In this document: in pieces, positions 1 through 5,526 of the stretch
Layout of the letters: every line of letters begins with the position of its first letter
Numbering within the stretch: position 1 is the first letter of the stretch
NCBI GenBank assembly: GCA_964368275.1
Contig: CAYJAQ010000053.1
Location: forward strand, 1-8,132
Reading direction: 5' to 3'
Length of the DNA: 8,132 bases
Source of the DNA: CAYJAQ01 sp964368275
GTDB lineage: Bacteria; Bacillota_I; Bacilli_A; ML615J-28; CAG-313
Made by a program: the position numbers and the translations under genes
Notes under the pieces: generated by a model
The model's input: only the letters and a program-made list of their open reading frames with translations
Told to the model about the DNA's origin: nothing
Database searches by the model: none

Positions 1-1
1 T

Positions 2-78
2 CGGGACTTAGCTCAGCTTGGTAGAGCATCTGGTTTGGGACCAGAGGGTCACAGGTTCGAATCCTGCAGTCCCGACCA
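2..78 (+). tRNA. tRNA-Pro (anticodon TGG)
   Basis: The gene folds as a full cloverleaf. The acceptor arm CGGGACT (2-8) pairs with AGTCCCG (68-74), the discriminator is A at 75, and CCA is encoded at 76-78. The anticodon stem TCTGG/CCAGA encloses the loop TTTGGGA, which gives anticodon TGG and reads CCN proline codons. The T arm contains the usual GGTTCGAATCC. Only 5 nt separate it from the next tRNA, so both are probably cut from one transcript that begins left of the window. Confidence 0.97.
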
Positions 79-83
79 TTTAT

Positions 84-157
84 GCGGATGTAGTTCAACG
101 GCAGAACCTCAGCCTTCCAAGCTGACTACGTGGGTTCGATTCCCATCATCCGCTCCA
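84..157 (+). tRNA. tRNA-Gly (anticodon TCC)
   Basis: The cloverleaf is complete. The acceptor arm GCGGATG (84-90) pairs with CATCCGC (147-153), the discriminator is T at 154, and CCA is encoded at 155-157. The anticodon stem TCAGC/GCTGA encloses the loop CTTCCAA, giving anticodon TCC (glycine, GGA/GGG). The T arm contains GGGTTCGATTCCC. It is the last gene of the tRNA cluster and is followed 12 nt later by a terminator hairpin. Confidence 0.97.
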
Positions 158-169
158 TTATATGTAAGT

Positions 170-196
170 AAAGCACCGAAATATTGGTGCTTTTAT
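170..196 (+). terminator. Rho-independent terminator of the tRNA cluster
   Basis: The arm AAAGCACC (170-177) pairs with GGTGCTTT (186-193). Two further pairs (G178-T185 and A179-T184) close an AATA tetraloop. The stem runs into TTTTATAT. It lies just after tRNA-Gly, so it most likely ends the tRNA transcript. The A-rich left side means it could also work on the other strand. Confidence 0.8.
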
Positions 197-273
197 ATAT
201 TATACAAGACTACTTAACAACATTAATAATTTAATATAAATGACATATACAATAGTTGAAAAATTATATAACT

Positions 274-319
274 AATAAAAAAAGCATCATTAATCTGACG
301 ACGGATTAGTGGTGCTTTT
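274..319 (-). terminator. Strong terminator ending the met-type operon (probably bidirectional)
   Basis: The 16-bp stem pairs 280-295 with 304-319, with two G-T pairs and an 8-nt loop (TGACGACG). On the - strand the hairpin is followed by a run of T (complement of 276-283), as expected of a terminator about 60 nt downstream of the metQ stop codon. On the + strand it is followed by TTTTATCATTT, so it can also stop readthrough from the tRNA genes. The stretch 197-273 between the two terminators holds nothing I can recognise. Confidence 0.85.
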
Positions 320-377
320 ATCATTTAGTATAATTTTCGTTTATTTAGTTTTCAGTATTTTTGACGTTTCAAAACAA

Positions 378-1220
378 TTAATTATTTTGTTCATCAAGTA
401 AGGAGACAAAGTAGGGTACAATAGTTCCTTTAAACTCAGTTTCAATAAAGGTTTGATTAGCTTCACTGGTTAATACCTCTACAAGATCTTTTAGCCATTG
501 CTGATTCTTATCAGCGTTTCGACAGGCTAAGATATTAGCGTTAATATGTTTAGGGTCAGCTTCTGTACAAAGTAATTGTTTACTTGTCAAACCGGCACTA
601 ATCGCAAAAGTAGCATTCACGAGTCCTAAGTATGTATCATCATCTGATAGTGTTCCCACGATATTAGCAGTGCTCATAGCTACAATGTTTAAGTCCTTAG
701 GATTAGCTTCAATATCAGCAAGTGTTGCTGATGTGGTACCGGCTTTTAAGGTAATAAGATTCACTGAATCTAATATAAATAAGCATCTTGACATGTTAGA
801 TGCATCTGATGCAATAGATATTTTAGCACCATTTGGTATCTCATCAATGCTCTTTATATTTTTCTTGGTATATCCTCCATAAACACAATCATAAAGTTTT
901 GCTGCGCAGAACAAGTCTGCTTTTTTGGCAGCATTATATTTATTCAAATAAGGCTCATGTTGGAATAAATTGGCATTAATTGAACCTTCTACTAAAGCAT
1001 CATTTGGAAAATTAAAATCGGTGTAAAGTACCCATTTTAATTTATAGCCCTTTGCTTCGTATGCATCTTTAATGTTTTGTAAGATTGGTTCACCAGGTTG
1101 CTGCATTGTACCAATGGTGATTACTTTATCATCGCTTTTCTTACAACTTGTTAAACCAAAAATTGTTACTAAGCATAATGCAAGACATAGTAGTTTGTTT
1201 AAGCTATTTATTGTTTTCAT
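378..1220 (-). CDS. metQ: MetQ/NlpA-family substrate-binding lipoprotein of a methionine-type ABC importer
   Basis: This 280-residue protein is the extracytoplasmic receptor of the ABC importer encoded upstream. Residues 1-25 form a lipoprotein signal peptide (Lys at 2 and 9, a hydrophobic core, lipobox LTSC), with Cys26 as the lipid-anchored first mature residue. The NlpA/MetQ fold is recognisable from GTMQQPGEP (37-45), NFPNDAL (70-76), the family signature FQHEPYL (86-92) and DASNMSRCL (139-147). R145 and N202 match the Arg and Asn that hold the amino-acid backbone in MetQ structures (from memory). The first ligand loop, often GPHAE-like in relatives, is PGEP here, so the side-chain specificity may differ from L-methionine. 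The SD AGGAGG at 1229-1234 overlaps the metI stop codon. It is the last gene of the operon. The family assignment is firm; the substrate is inferred. Confidence 0.9.
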   Translation of the reverse strand: MKTINSLNKLLCLALCLVTIFGLTSCKKSDDKVITIGTMQQPGEPILQNIKDAYEAKGYKLKWVLYTDFNFPNDALVEGSINANLFQHEPYLNKYNAAKKADLFCAAKLYDCVYGGYTKKNIKSIDEIPNGAKISIASDASNMSRCLFILDSVNLITLKAGTTSATLADIEANPKDLNIVAMSTANIVGTLSDDDTYLGLVNATFAISAGLTSKQLLCTEADPKHINANILACRNADKNQQWLKDLVEVLTSEANQTFIETEFKGTIVPYFVSLLDEQNN

Positions 1221-1228
1221 TTATTTAA

Positions 1229-1234
1229 CCTCCT
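1229..1234 (-). promoter_or_regulatory. Ribosome binding site of metQ overlapping the metI stop codon
   Basis: On the - strand AGGAGG begins inside the metI stop (TAG at 1235-1233) and lies 8 nt before the metQ ATG. This arrangement favours translational coupling of the receptor to the permease. It also supports the chosen start at 1220. Confidence 0.8.
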
Positions 1235-1904
1235 ATTTTACTAATTTATAAATGAAATTGCCAATTAGCTGTATTAATTGGACGACTAAAATAATAGTGA
1301 TAACAGCATAAATAATAGCATTAGAATCATAATTATTTATGCCATAAATTACGGCGAAGTTCCCGATGCCGCCACCTCCTACATAACCGGCCATTGCACT
1401 AAAACCTACTAGTGTAATAATGGCTAAGGTTATGCCCGATACAATAGCGGGGAGTGCTTCGCGAATAACTACTCTTACCATAATTTGAAAACTCGATAAC
1501 CCGAGTGAGGTAGCTGCTTCAATTACACTACCATTTACTTCAATTAAGGCATTTTCGATCATTTTAGCAAAGAAGGGAATAGCAGCGACAGTTAGGGGGA
1601 CTAAACAAGCTGTATTACCACTTGAAGTACCAATACCCGTAATTAGACGCATGACAGAACGAGTGAAGGGAACTAAAAAGAAGATTAGAATAATAAAGGG
1701 GAAACTGCGAAATAGATTAACAATAAAATCTAATGATTTATAAATAGTTCTAACGACTCTTTTGTTGTTTTTTCTAGTCACAAATAATATTGAACCAATA
1801 ATTAACCCCACAACTATAGCGATTGCTGCGCTTATTCCCACTAAATATAAGGTTTCGCTAATTATCTTACCTAAGTGTATAGTTAGATATTCTTGTATAG
1901 TCAT
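1233..1904 (-). CDS. metI: MetI-type permease subunit of a methionine-type ABC importer
   Basis: This 223-residue integral membrane protein forms the membrane channel, as a homodimer in known MetNI transporters. It has five likely membrane segments (about 16-41, 60-80, 99-118, 150-172 and 196-216), the usual topology and length of MetI. The conserved RSFPFIIL stretch is at 66-73. The cytoplasmic coupling (EAA) loop, EAATSLGLSS at 129-138, contacts the ATPase, and the family's GGGGIG is at 177-182. The start codon overlaps the metN stop in an ATGA (1904-1901), and a strong SD (AAGGAGGA, 1918-1911) lies inside the end of metN, so the two subunits are translationally coupled. No key motif is missing. 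Confidence 0.93.
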   Translation of the reverse strand: MTIQEYLTIHLGKIISETLYLVGISAAIAIVVGLIIGSILFVTRKNNKRVVRTIYKSLDFIVNLFRSFPFIILIFFLVPFTRSVMRLITGIGTSSGNTACLVPLTVAAIPFFAKMIENALIEVNGSVIEAATSLGLSSFQIMVRVVIREALPAIVSGITLAIITLVGFSAMAGYVGGGGIGNFAVIYGINNYDSNAIIYAVITIILVVQLIQLIGNFIYKLVK

Positions 1905-2890
1905 ACTGTTTCCTCCTTACTATTAATTACTTCGAAATTAATAGCTTTGTTAAGTAAGTATTGATTGACATTTTGAAAGTGTATTTCATCAATATTAATG
2001 ATTAATGAACCAAGCACATCATTTTGAAACTTTTCTAATTTGCCCCAAACTATCGAAAAGTCAATGTCAAGTTCTCTTGCCATCTTGGTTATTAGGGATT
2101 CTGAAGAGCATGATTTAGGAAAATATAACTTAATATTAATGCCGCGCTTTGGTAAAATCTCTTCTTCATCAACCAAAGTTTTTAGTGCGGTGTTTGAACT
2201 TAAAAATATTTCGTCGGTTTTACCTTTTTCAATAATTCTTCCATCCTTGATAATGGCTATTTCACTACAAATTGCTTTTACTACTTCCATTTGATGAGTA
2301 ACTATAATAATTGTAATGTTAAATTCTTTGTTTATCTTTTCTAGTAATTCAAGAATAGCGGTTGTAGTAATAGGATCAAGAGCACTAGTAGCTTCATCAC
2401 ACAATATGATTTCCGGATTAAGCGCTAAGGCTCTAGCAATCGCCACCCGCTGCTTTTGTCCACCCGATAACTCCTTCGGTTTACAGTTTAGTTTATCAGT
2501 AAGCCCAACAATTTCTGCTAATTCTTCAACCCGCTTTTTAACATCACTCTTTTTGTGGCAAACAAGAGGTAAAGCAATATTACGATAAACTGATTCTGTT
2601 TCTAGCAGCGCAAAGCTTTGAAAGATCATTGCGACTTTTTGTCGGTATAATCTTAAACCTTGCCGATTTAACTTGCTAATATCTTGACCTTTAACTAAAA
2701 TTGTTCCACTGTCAATCGTTTCTAACTTGTTTATGGTGCGTAGTAGAGTTGATTTACCAGCTCCTGATTTACCAACAATTCCAAATATTGAACCTTTAGC
2801 AATACTTAATGATATATTATCTAAAGCAATAAGACTGTTGAAGTTTTTGTTGACATTAATAAATTGAATATCATTACAAACTTTTTCCAT
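1901..2890 (-). CDS. metN: MetN-type ATPase subunit of a methionine-type ABC importer, with C-terminal NIL regulatory domain
   Basis: This 329-residue cytoplasmic ATPase powers the importer. All ABC motifs are intact: Walker A GKSGAGKST (40-48), Q-loop Q91, signature LSGGQ (141-145), Walker B IILCDE (161-166) and switch His199. The NBD ends near residue 240. Residues about 255-329 match the NIL/ferredoxin-like domain, which in E. coli MetN binds cytoplasmic methionine and inhibits transport. It is first in a metN-metI-metQ operon and its stop overlaps the metI start. The SD AAAGGA lies 6 nt before ATG. It is controlled by the T-box leader immediately upstream. The length is slightly below that of E. 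coli MetN (about 340). The substrate is inferred from family and gene order, and the T-box specifier raises doubt about it. Confidence 0.93.
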   Translation of the reverse strand: MEKVCNDIQFINVNKNFNSLIALDNISLSIAKGSIFGIVGKSGAGKSTLLRTINKLETIDSGTILVKGQDISKLNRQGLRLYRQKVAMIFQSFALLETESVYRNIALPLVCHKKSDVKKRVEELAEIVGLTDKLNCKPKELSGGQKQRVAIARALALNPEIILCDEATSALDPITTTAILELLEKINKEFNITIIIVTHQMEVVKAICSEIAIIKDGRIIEKGKTDEIFLSSNTALKTLVDEEEILPKRGINIKLYFPKSCSSESLITKMARELDIDFSIVWGKLEKFQNDVLGSLIINIDEIHFQNVNQYLLNKAINFEVINSKEETV

Positions 2891-2919
2891 AGTAATCCTT
2901 TCTAAGGTTAATCCTTACT

Positions 2920-2958
2920 AAAAAATAAAAAAATCCCGCCCTATCTAAAGGACGAGAT
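2920..2958 (-). terminator. T-box intrinsic terminator (attenuator) before metN
   Basis: On the - strand ATCTCGTCC (2958-2950) pairs with GGGCGGGAT (2941-2933) in a 9-bp stem with an 8-nt loop, followed by a T-rich run (TTTTTTATTTTTT). The 5' arm carries the CTCGTCCTT that can pair instead with the T-box sequence. This is the on/off switch of the operon. Confidence 0.92.
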
Positions 2959-3198
2959 GTAATTCCCGTGTTACCACCTTAATTCATTAATCAACTAAAA
3001 AAAGTTAATTAACCTCCTTCAAGTACAATAATACTCTATCGCTATAACGTGCGAATCACGTTGATACCTAACCTAAGCTCAGCACCACTGCTCCAAGACC
3101 ATCTTCATAAACCACCTCTAAACCTTCTTTCACCACAGCGAAGGCTCTCTAGTAATAGAAACAATTTATTACTCTTCTTTTCAATGCATTTTATATAT
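2926..3198 (-). promoter_or_regulatory. T-box riboswitch leader of the metNIQ operon
   Basis: This tRNA-sensing leader controls transcription of metNIQ. In order on the - strand it shows an AGTA motif (3173-3170), the distal Stem I motif AGAGAG (3150-3145), GGTGAAA (3134-3128) and TGGAGC (3095-3090). The helix ATTACT/AGTGGT (3156-3151 with 3089-3084) closes the distal arm. Next comes the candidate specifier segment TGAGCTTAG (3081-3073). A Stem II-like hairpin AACGTG/CACGTT (3062-3046) and a 10-bp Stem III-like hairpin (3012-2987) follow. The T-box sequence (2980-2965) and the terminator complete it. Uncharged tRNA would stabilise the antiterminator (AAGG/CCTT plus ACGGG/CTCGT) and allow readthrough. 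The T-box class is near certain. The CTT (Leu) specifier reading is less sure, because the lower part of Stem I does not fold cleanly by hand. Confidence 0.93.
2965..2980 (-). promoter_or_regulatory. T-box sequence (tRNA acceptor-end binding bulge)
   Basis: The - strand reads AAGGTGGTAACACGGG, an excellent match to the conserved T-box. The bulge TGGT pairs with the NCCA end of uncharged tRNA. Its variable base T calls for a tRNA with discriminator A, which suits both tRNA-Met and tRNA-Leu and so does not settle specificity. Confidence 0.93.
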
Positions 3199-3204
3199 AC
3201 TATT

Positions 3205-3233
3205 ATTATATCAACTAAAAATATAGATAGCAA
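3205..3233 (-). promoter_or_regulatory. Sigma-A-type promoter of the T-box/metNIQ operon
   Basis: On the - strand TTGCTA (3233-3228) and TATAAT (3210-3205) are separated by exactly 17 nt. Transcription would start near 3198, about 20 nt before the first T-box element and about 310 nt before the metN start codon. Confidence 0.8.
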
Positions 3234-3243
3234 CCAAAACAAC

Positions 3244-3259
3244 TGCTAAAACGTTTGCA
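3244..3259. promoter_or_regulatory. Candidate LacI-family (CcpA/PurR-like) operator upstream of the metNIQ promoter
   Basis: The sequence TGCTAAAACGTTTGCA has the AAACGTTT core with central CG typical of LacI-family operators. Read on the - strand it is TGCAAACGTTTTAGCA, close to a cre/PurR-type site except at one edge. It ends 11 bp upstream of the -35 box of the metNIQ promoter. No regulator gene is present nearby. The adjoining stretch 3260-3346 shows nothing else I can identify. Confidence 0.35.
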
Positions 3260-3346
3260 TAAAAAGAGAAATGGGATAATAATTAGAATTAGTAAAGTAT
3301 TGGTGTTACTATTTTTATTATATGTTTTACAAAAGTCCAACTTAAA

Positions 3347-3374
3347 GTAGCTTAATGTGTTATAATAAAGCTAC
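3347..3374. repeat. 28-bp imperfect palindrome overlapping the promoter of the GNAT gene (candidate operator)
   Basis: GTAGCTTAAT (3347-3356) and ATAAAGCTAC (3365-3374) are inverted repeats matching at 9 of 10 positions, with an 8-bp spacer. The palindrome encloses the extended -10 element, a position where a bound dimeric repressor would block RNA polymerase. There is no T run after it, so it is not a terminator. Confidence 0.55.
3358..3366 (+). promoter_or_regulatory. Extended -10 promoter of the GNAT/YoaP-like gene
   Basis: TGTTATAAT is a perfect extended -10 element (TGn-TATAAT). No good -35 box stands 17 nt upstream, which is common for extended -10 promoters. The gene's SD AGGAGG is at 3388-3393 and its ATG at 3402. 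Confidence 0.65.
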
Positions 3375-3401
3375 AAATAATTACTACAGGAGGAAAAAAC
3401 A

Positions 3402-4139
3402 ATGAATGAATATCTAAATTTAACCATTGAAAACATTGGCAGTGAACATCTATGCTGTGCAATTGGTGATCCCAAACATCGATGTGGTGTGGAAAATAAA
3501 AAGGCATGGCTAAAAGAAAGAATCAAGGAAGGTCATGTTTTTCGAAAGTTAAATGCCAAAGGTAAAATATTTATTGAGTATGCACCAGTTGAATATGCAT
3601 GGGTACCTGTAACAGGTGATGATTATATATATATTTATTGTTTATGGGTAGCAGGTAGCTTTAAAGGTAAAGGTTATGCAAAAGAACTTTTAGAGTATGC
3701 GATTAATGATGCAAAGCGTCAAGAAAAAAAGGGAATTTGTGTTATATCATCCCAAAAGAAGAAACCATTCATAGCTGAAAAATCATTCTTTGAACACTAT
3801 GGTTTTAAAAAGGTTGATACAATTGCTGATTATGAATTAATGGCACTATCATTTACAGATAGTCTACCGCACTTTAATGAAAGTGCTAGAAAAATGACAA
3901 TTGAATCGAAAGATTTTACAATTTACTATAGTCCAGAATGCCCATATACTGCTAATTGTATTAATGAAATCCAAGCATCCGCTGAAGAGCGACAGTTACC
4001 TTTGCAAATAATTAAGGTAGATACACTAGCGAAAGCCAAAGGTGCACCTTGCATTTTTAATAATTGGGCTAATTTTAAAGATGGGAAGTTTATTTCCAAT
4101 ACGTTACTAAATAAGAACAGTTTTGAAAAACTATTATAG
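3402..4139 (+). CDS. GNAT-family N-acetyltransferase fused to a YoaP-like thioredoxin-fold-like domain
   Basis: This is a 245-residue cytoplasmic protein. Residues about 5-150 form a GNAT domain, which transfers an acetyl group from acetyl-CoA to an unknown acceptor. The acetyl-CoA-binding motif A is CLWVAGSFKGKGYAKELLEYA (80-100, with GKGYA as the pyrophosphate loop), and motif B is FFEHYGF (129-135). Residues about 170-245 resemble the YoaP-like C-terminal domain of Bacillus YoaP-type proteins. They start with a beta strand followed by SPECPYTANC (177-186), reminiscent of the redox segment of thioredoxin/glutaredoxin folds but with cysteines six residues apart (C180 and C186), plus C217 in GAPC. 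The start is fixed by AGGAGG 8 nt before ATG. It is transcribed divergently from metNIQ, from a promoter inside a palindrome. No clear terminator follows, so some readthrough into the next gene is possible. The substrate is unknown. Confidence 0.85.
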   Translation: MNEYLNLTIENIGSEHLCCAIGDPKHRCGVENKKAWLKERIKEGHVFRKLNAKGKIFIEYAPVEYAWVPVTGDDYIYIYCLWVAGSFKGKGYAKELLEYAINDAKRQEKKGICVISSQKKKPFIAEKSFFEHYGFKKVDTIADYELMALSFTDSLPHFNESARKMTIESKDFTIYYSPECPYTANCINEIQASAEERQLPLQIIKVDTLAKAKGAPCIFNNWANFKDGKFISNTLLNKNSFEKLL

Positions 4140-4212
4140 ATGACACTAAGTATATATAGTTTCTTAATTCTTTATCTTTATTGACAAAACAGTAGATTTA
4201 TAAAAGTTTTTT

Positions 4213-4221
4213 TGTTATAAT
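4213..4221 (+). promoter_or_regulatory. Extended -10 promoter of the coiled-coil gene
   Basis: TGTTATAAT is identical to the extended -10 element at 3358-3366. The SD TGAGGAG (4256-4262) and ATG (4268) follow. No convincing -35 box lies at the right distance; the perfect TTGACA at 4181 is 29 nt away. The rest of the 4140-4267 gap holds no clear terminator. Confidence 0.55.
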
Positions 4222-4267
4222 TATTGTAAATGATTAAGAAAATAGCGAAAGCGCGTGAGGAGAAAAT

Positions 4268-5368
4268 ATGGAACAATTATCAACAGAAAAAGCACTTACA
4301 ATTAATGATATGTTAGGCAAATTATATGGTGTACGGATACTATCTCAAGAATGCTATTCAAAACATCAAGATATAATTGATTTGGAAAAAAAGCAAGAAA
4401 TGTGGGAAGATGGCCATAAAGAATTTTCAGAGAATGTTCAAAATTTGATCAATCAATATAAAATTTATGATAAGGTGCTCGAAATTTCACCAATCATTAT
4501 ACCTAGTGATATTGCACGAATATGGGATTTAGGAATTAATAGTGGAAGAAGAGAATATCCTAATACAAAAGTTGACATGTGTGGTTCGTTTTACAAGGTA
4601 GCTAACCTATTACAAACATATAATAATATGTATGAAGAATGGCAAAAAAGAGAACAACAAATAGAGAGTATTACTAACTATAAGGTTCTTGTGAAAAAGC
4701 GTACACGTAATAATGAAAATACTAAAAAAATGTTAGCCCCAGTTAAGGTAGCTTTAGTTAGAGAATACGAACAATGGTGTAGACTTGAACGAGTAGAAGT
4801 AAAAAAAGAAATAGAAGCATTAGAGAAAAAGATTGTTGATCACTATAATCAGTTGCAAAAGGATATTGAAAATGTAATTGCTCCCAATTTAAAAGAAGCT
4901 AATAAAAAATATGAAATAATTTTGTCTACTACTGAGCAATTCTGTGTTCAAGAGGTTGATTTTATTCATTATTCAGATTGTGCTGAGTTTGACTATTTGA
5001 TTTATTTGTTTGAGACAAAAAGAGCTAGTAGTGTAAAGGAAGCTCTTCAACTTTTAGATGAACAAAGAAGAAGTGATCGTCTTTTAAATACTATAAGTCA
5101 ATGTTCAGAGACTATTTGTACTGGCATTAGATATGGCTTGGGTGCTATTGAACATGAACTTTTTATGTCAACTAATGCAATTAGTAATATGGTAAAAAGT
5201 CAGTCAAAACGATTCAGTGATGCTGTTGATTCATTAGGTAATAAAGTATCAGAATACTCGGTGAGTCAAGCAGAACTAAATAGAAAATTAACTGATAGTA
5301 TTAATACCAATGCTATCGCTTTAAGAAAAGAGATTCAAAACGCAAATATAAAAATAACTATAAAATAG
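4268..5368 (+). CDS. Hypothetical cytoplasmic coiled-coil protein
   Basis: I do not recognise a named family for this 366-residue protein. It has no signal peptide and no membrane segment, and it is rich in Lys, Glu and Gln. Heptad-like, strongly charged helices run through about residues 28-65, 120-140 and 170-225, consistent with coiled coils. Residues 240-272 (FDYLIYLFETKRASSVKEAL, then QLLDEQRRSD) resemble a short module seen in uncharacterised Bacillota proteins, of the kind Y-L-x-S-G-R-A-D-S-x-K-E-A-L followed by a charged helix (from memory). The C-terminal 90 residues (SMxNxxxx-like polar helices) look like a helical tail. A good SD (TGAGGAG, 6 nt from ATG), a promoter and a terminator of its own make it a real, independently expressed gene. 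A structural or scaffolding role is possible but not shown. Confidence 0.85.
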   Translation: MEQLSTEKALTINDMLGKLYGVRILSQECYSKHQDIIDLEKKQEMWEDGHKEFSENVQNLINQYKIYDKVLEISPIIIPSDIARIWDLGINSGRREYPNTKVDMCGSFYKVANLLQTYNNMYEEWQKREQQIESITNYKVLVKKRTRNNENTKKMLAPVKVALVREYEQWCRLERVEVKKEIEALEKKIVDHYNQLQKDIENVIAPNLKEANKKYEIILSTTEQFCVQEVDFIHYSDCAEFDYLIYLFETKRASSVKEALQLLDEQRRSDRLLNTISQCSETICTGIRYGLGAIEHELFMSTNAISNMVKSQSKRFSDAVDSLGNKVSEYSVSQAELNRKLTDSINTNAIALRKEIQNANIKITIK

Positions 5369-5425
5369 CCATCATCTTATAAATATGTAATATGGCGAAA
5401 ATACTTTTAAAGTAATAACAGTATT

Positions 5426-5455
5426 AAGGTATGTAAAGTTTACATACCTTTTTTT
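5426..5455 (+). terminator. Rho-independent terminator after the coiled-coil gene
   Basis: AAGGTATGTAAA (5426-5437) and TTTACATACCTT (5439-5450) are perfect inverted repeats around a single G. In RNA the innermost pairs must open to form a loop, leaving about 10-11 bp. The hairpin runs into a 7-T tract (5449-5455). It lies 57 nt after the stop codon and just before the next promoter. Confidence 0.9.
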
Positions 5456-5465
5456 AATCTAATTA

Positions 5466-5494
5466 TTGACTTTACAATAAGTTTTTGTTAAAAT
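5466..5494 (+). promoter_or_regulatory. Sigma-A-type promoter of the cotH-like/GH13 operon
   Basis: TTGACT (5466-5471) and TAAAAT (5489-5494) are separated by exactly 17 nt, with a TG one base before the -10 (5486-5487). The 5' leader is short and contains a small hairpin GGCA/TGCC (5502-5514) just before the SD AAGAGG (5515-5520). Confidence 0.8.
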
Positions 5495-5526
5495 GGAACT
5501 AGGCAGTTTTTGCCAAGAGGTATGGT

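Noticed and set aside
35..217. Open frame of 60 codons on the + strand across the tRNA genes
   Set aside because: It lies on top of two clear tRNA genes and their terminator and has no ribosome binding site.
359..374. Small inverted repeat TTTTGA-CGTT-TCAAAA after the metQ stop
   Set aside because: The stem is only 6 bp of A/T-rich pairs with no proper T tract, and the much stronger hairpin at 280-319 explains termination.
670..882. Open frame of 70 codons antisense to metQ
   Set aside because: It is a shadow of the metQ coding frame with no SD or recognisable protein.
2040..2588. Two open frames antisense to metN (2040-2294 and 2316-2588)
   Set aside because: They mirror conserved ABC ATPase codons on the opposite strand and lack SD sequences.
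3100..3108. ATG triplets in the T-box leader as possible Met specifiers
   Set aside because: They lie upstream of the TGGAGC motif in the distal arm of Stem I, not in the specifier loop, so they cannot be taken as the specifier without a covariance alignment.
3049..3249. Open frame of 66 codons on the + strand
   Set aside because: It runs antisense through the T-box leader and promoter, and its composition is explained by the conserved RNA elements.
3291..3310. Short inverted repeat AGTAA/TTACT in the divergent intergenic region
   Set aside because: Five pairs in AT-rich DNA are expected by chance, and it is not placed on a promoter.
4181..4186. Perfect TTGACA -35 box before the coiled-coil gene
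   Set aside because: The nearest good -10 (TATAAT at 4216) is 29 nt away and the TATAAA at 4199 only 12 nt away. Neither spacing suits sigma-A, so the extended -10 is preferred.
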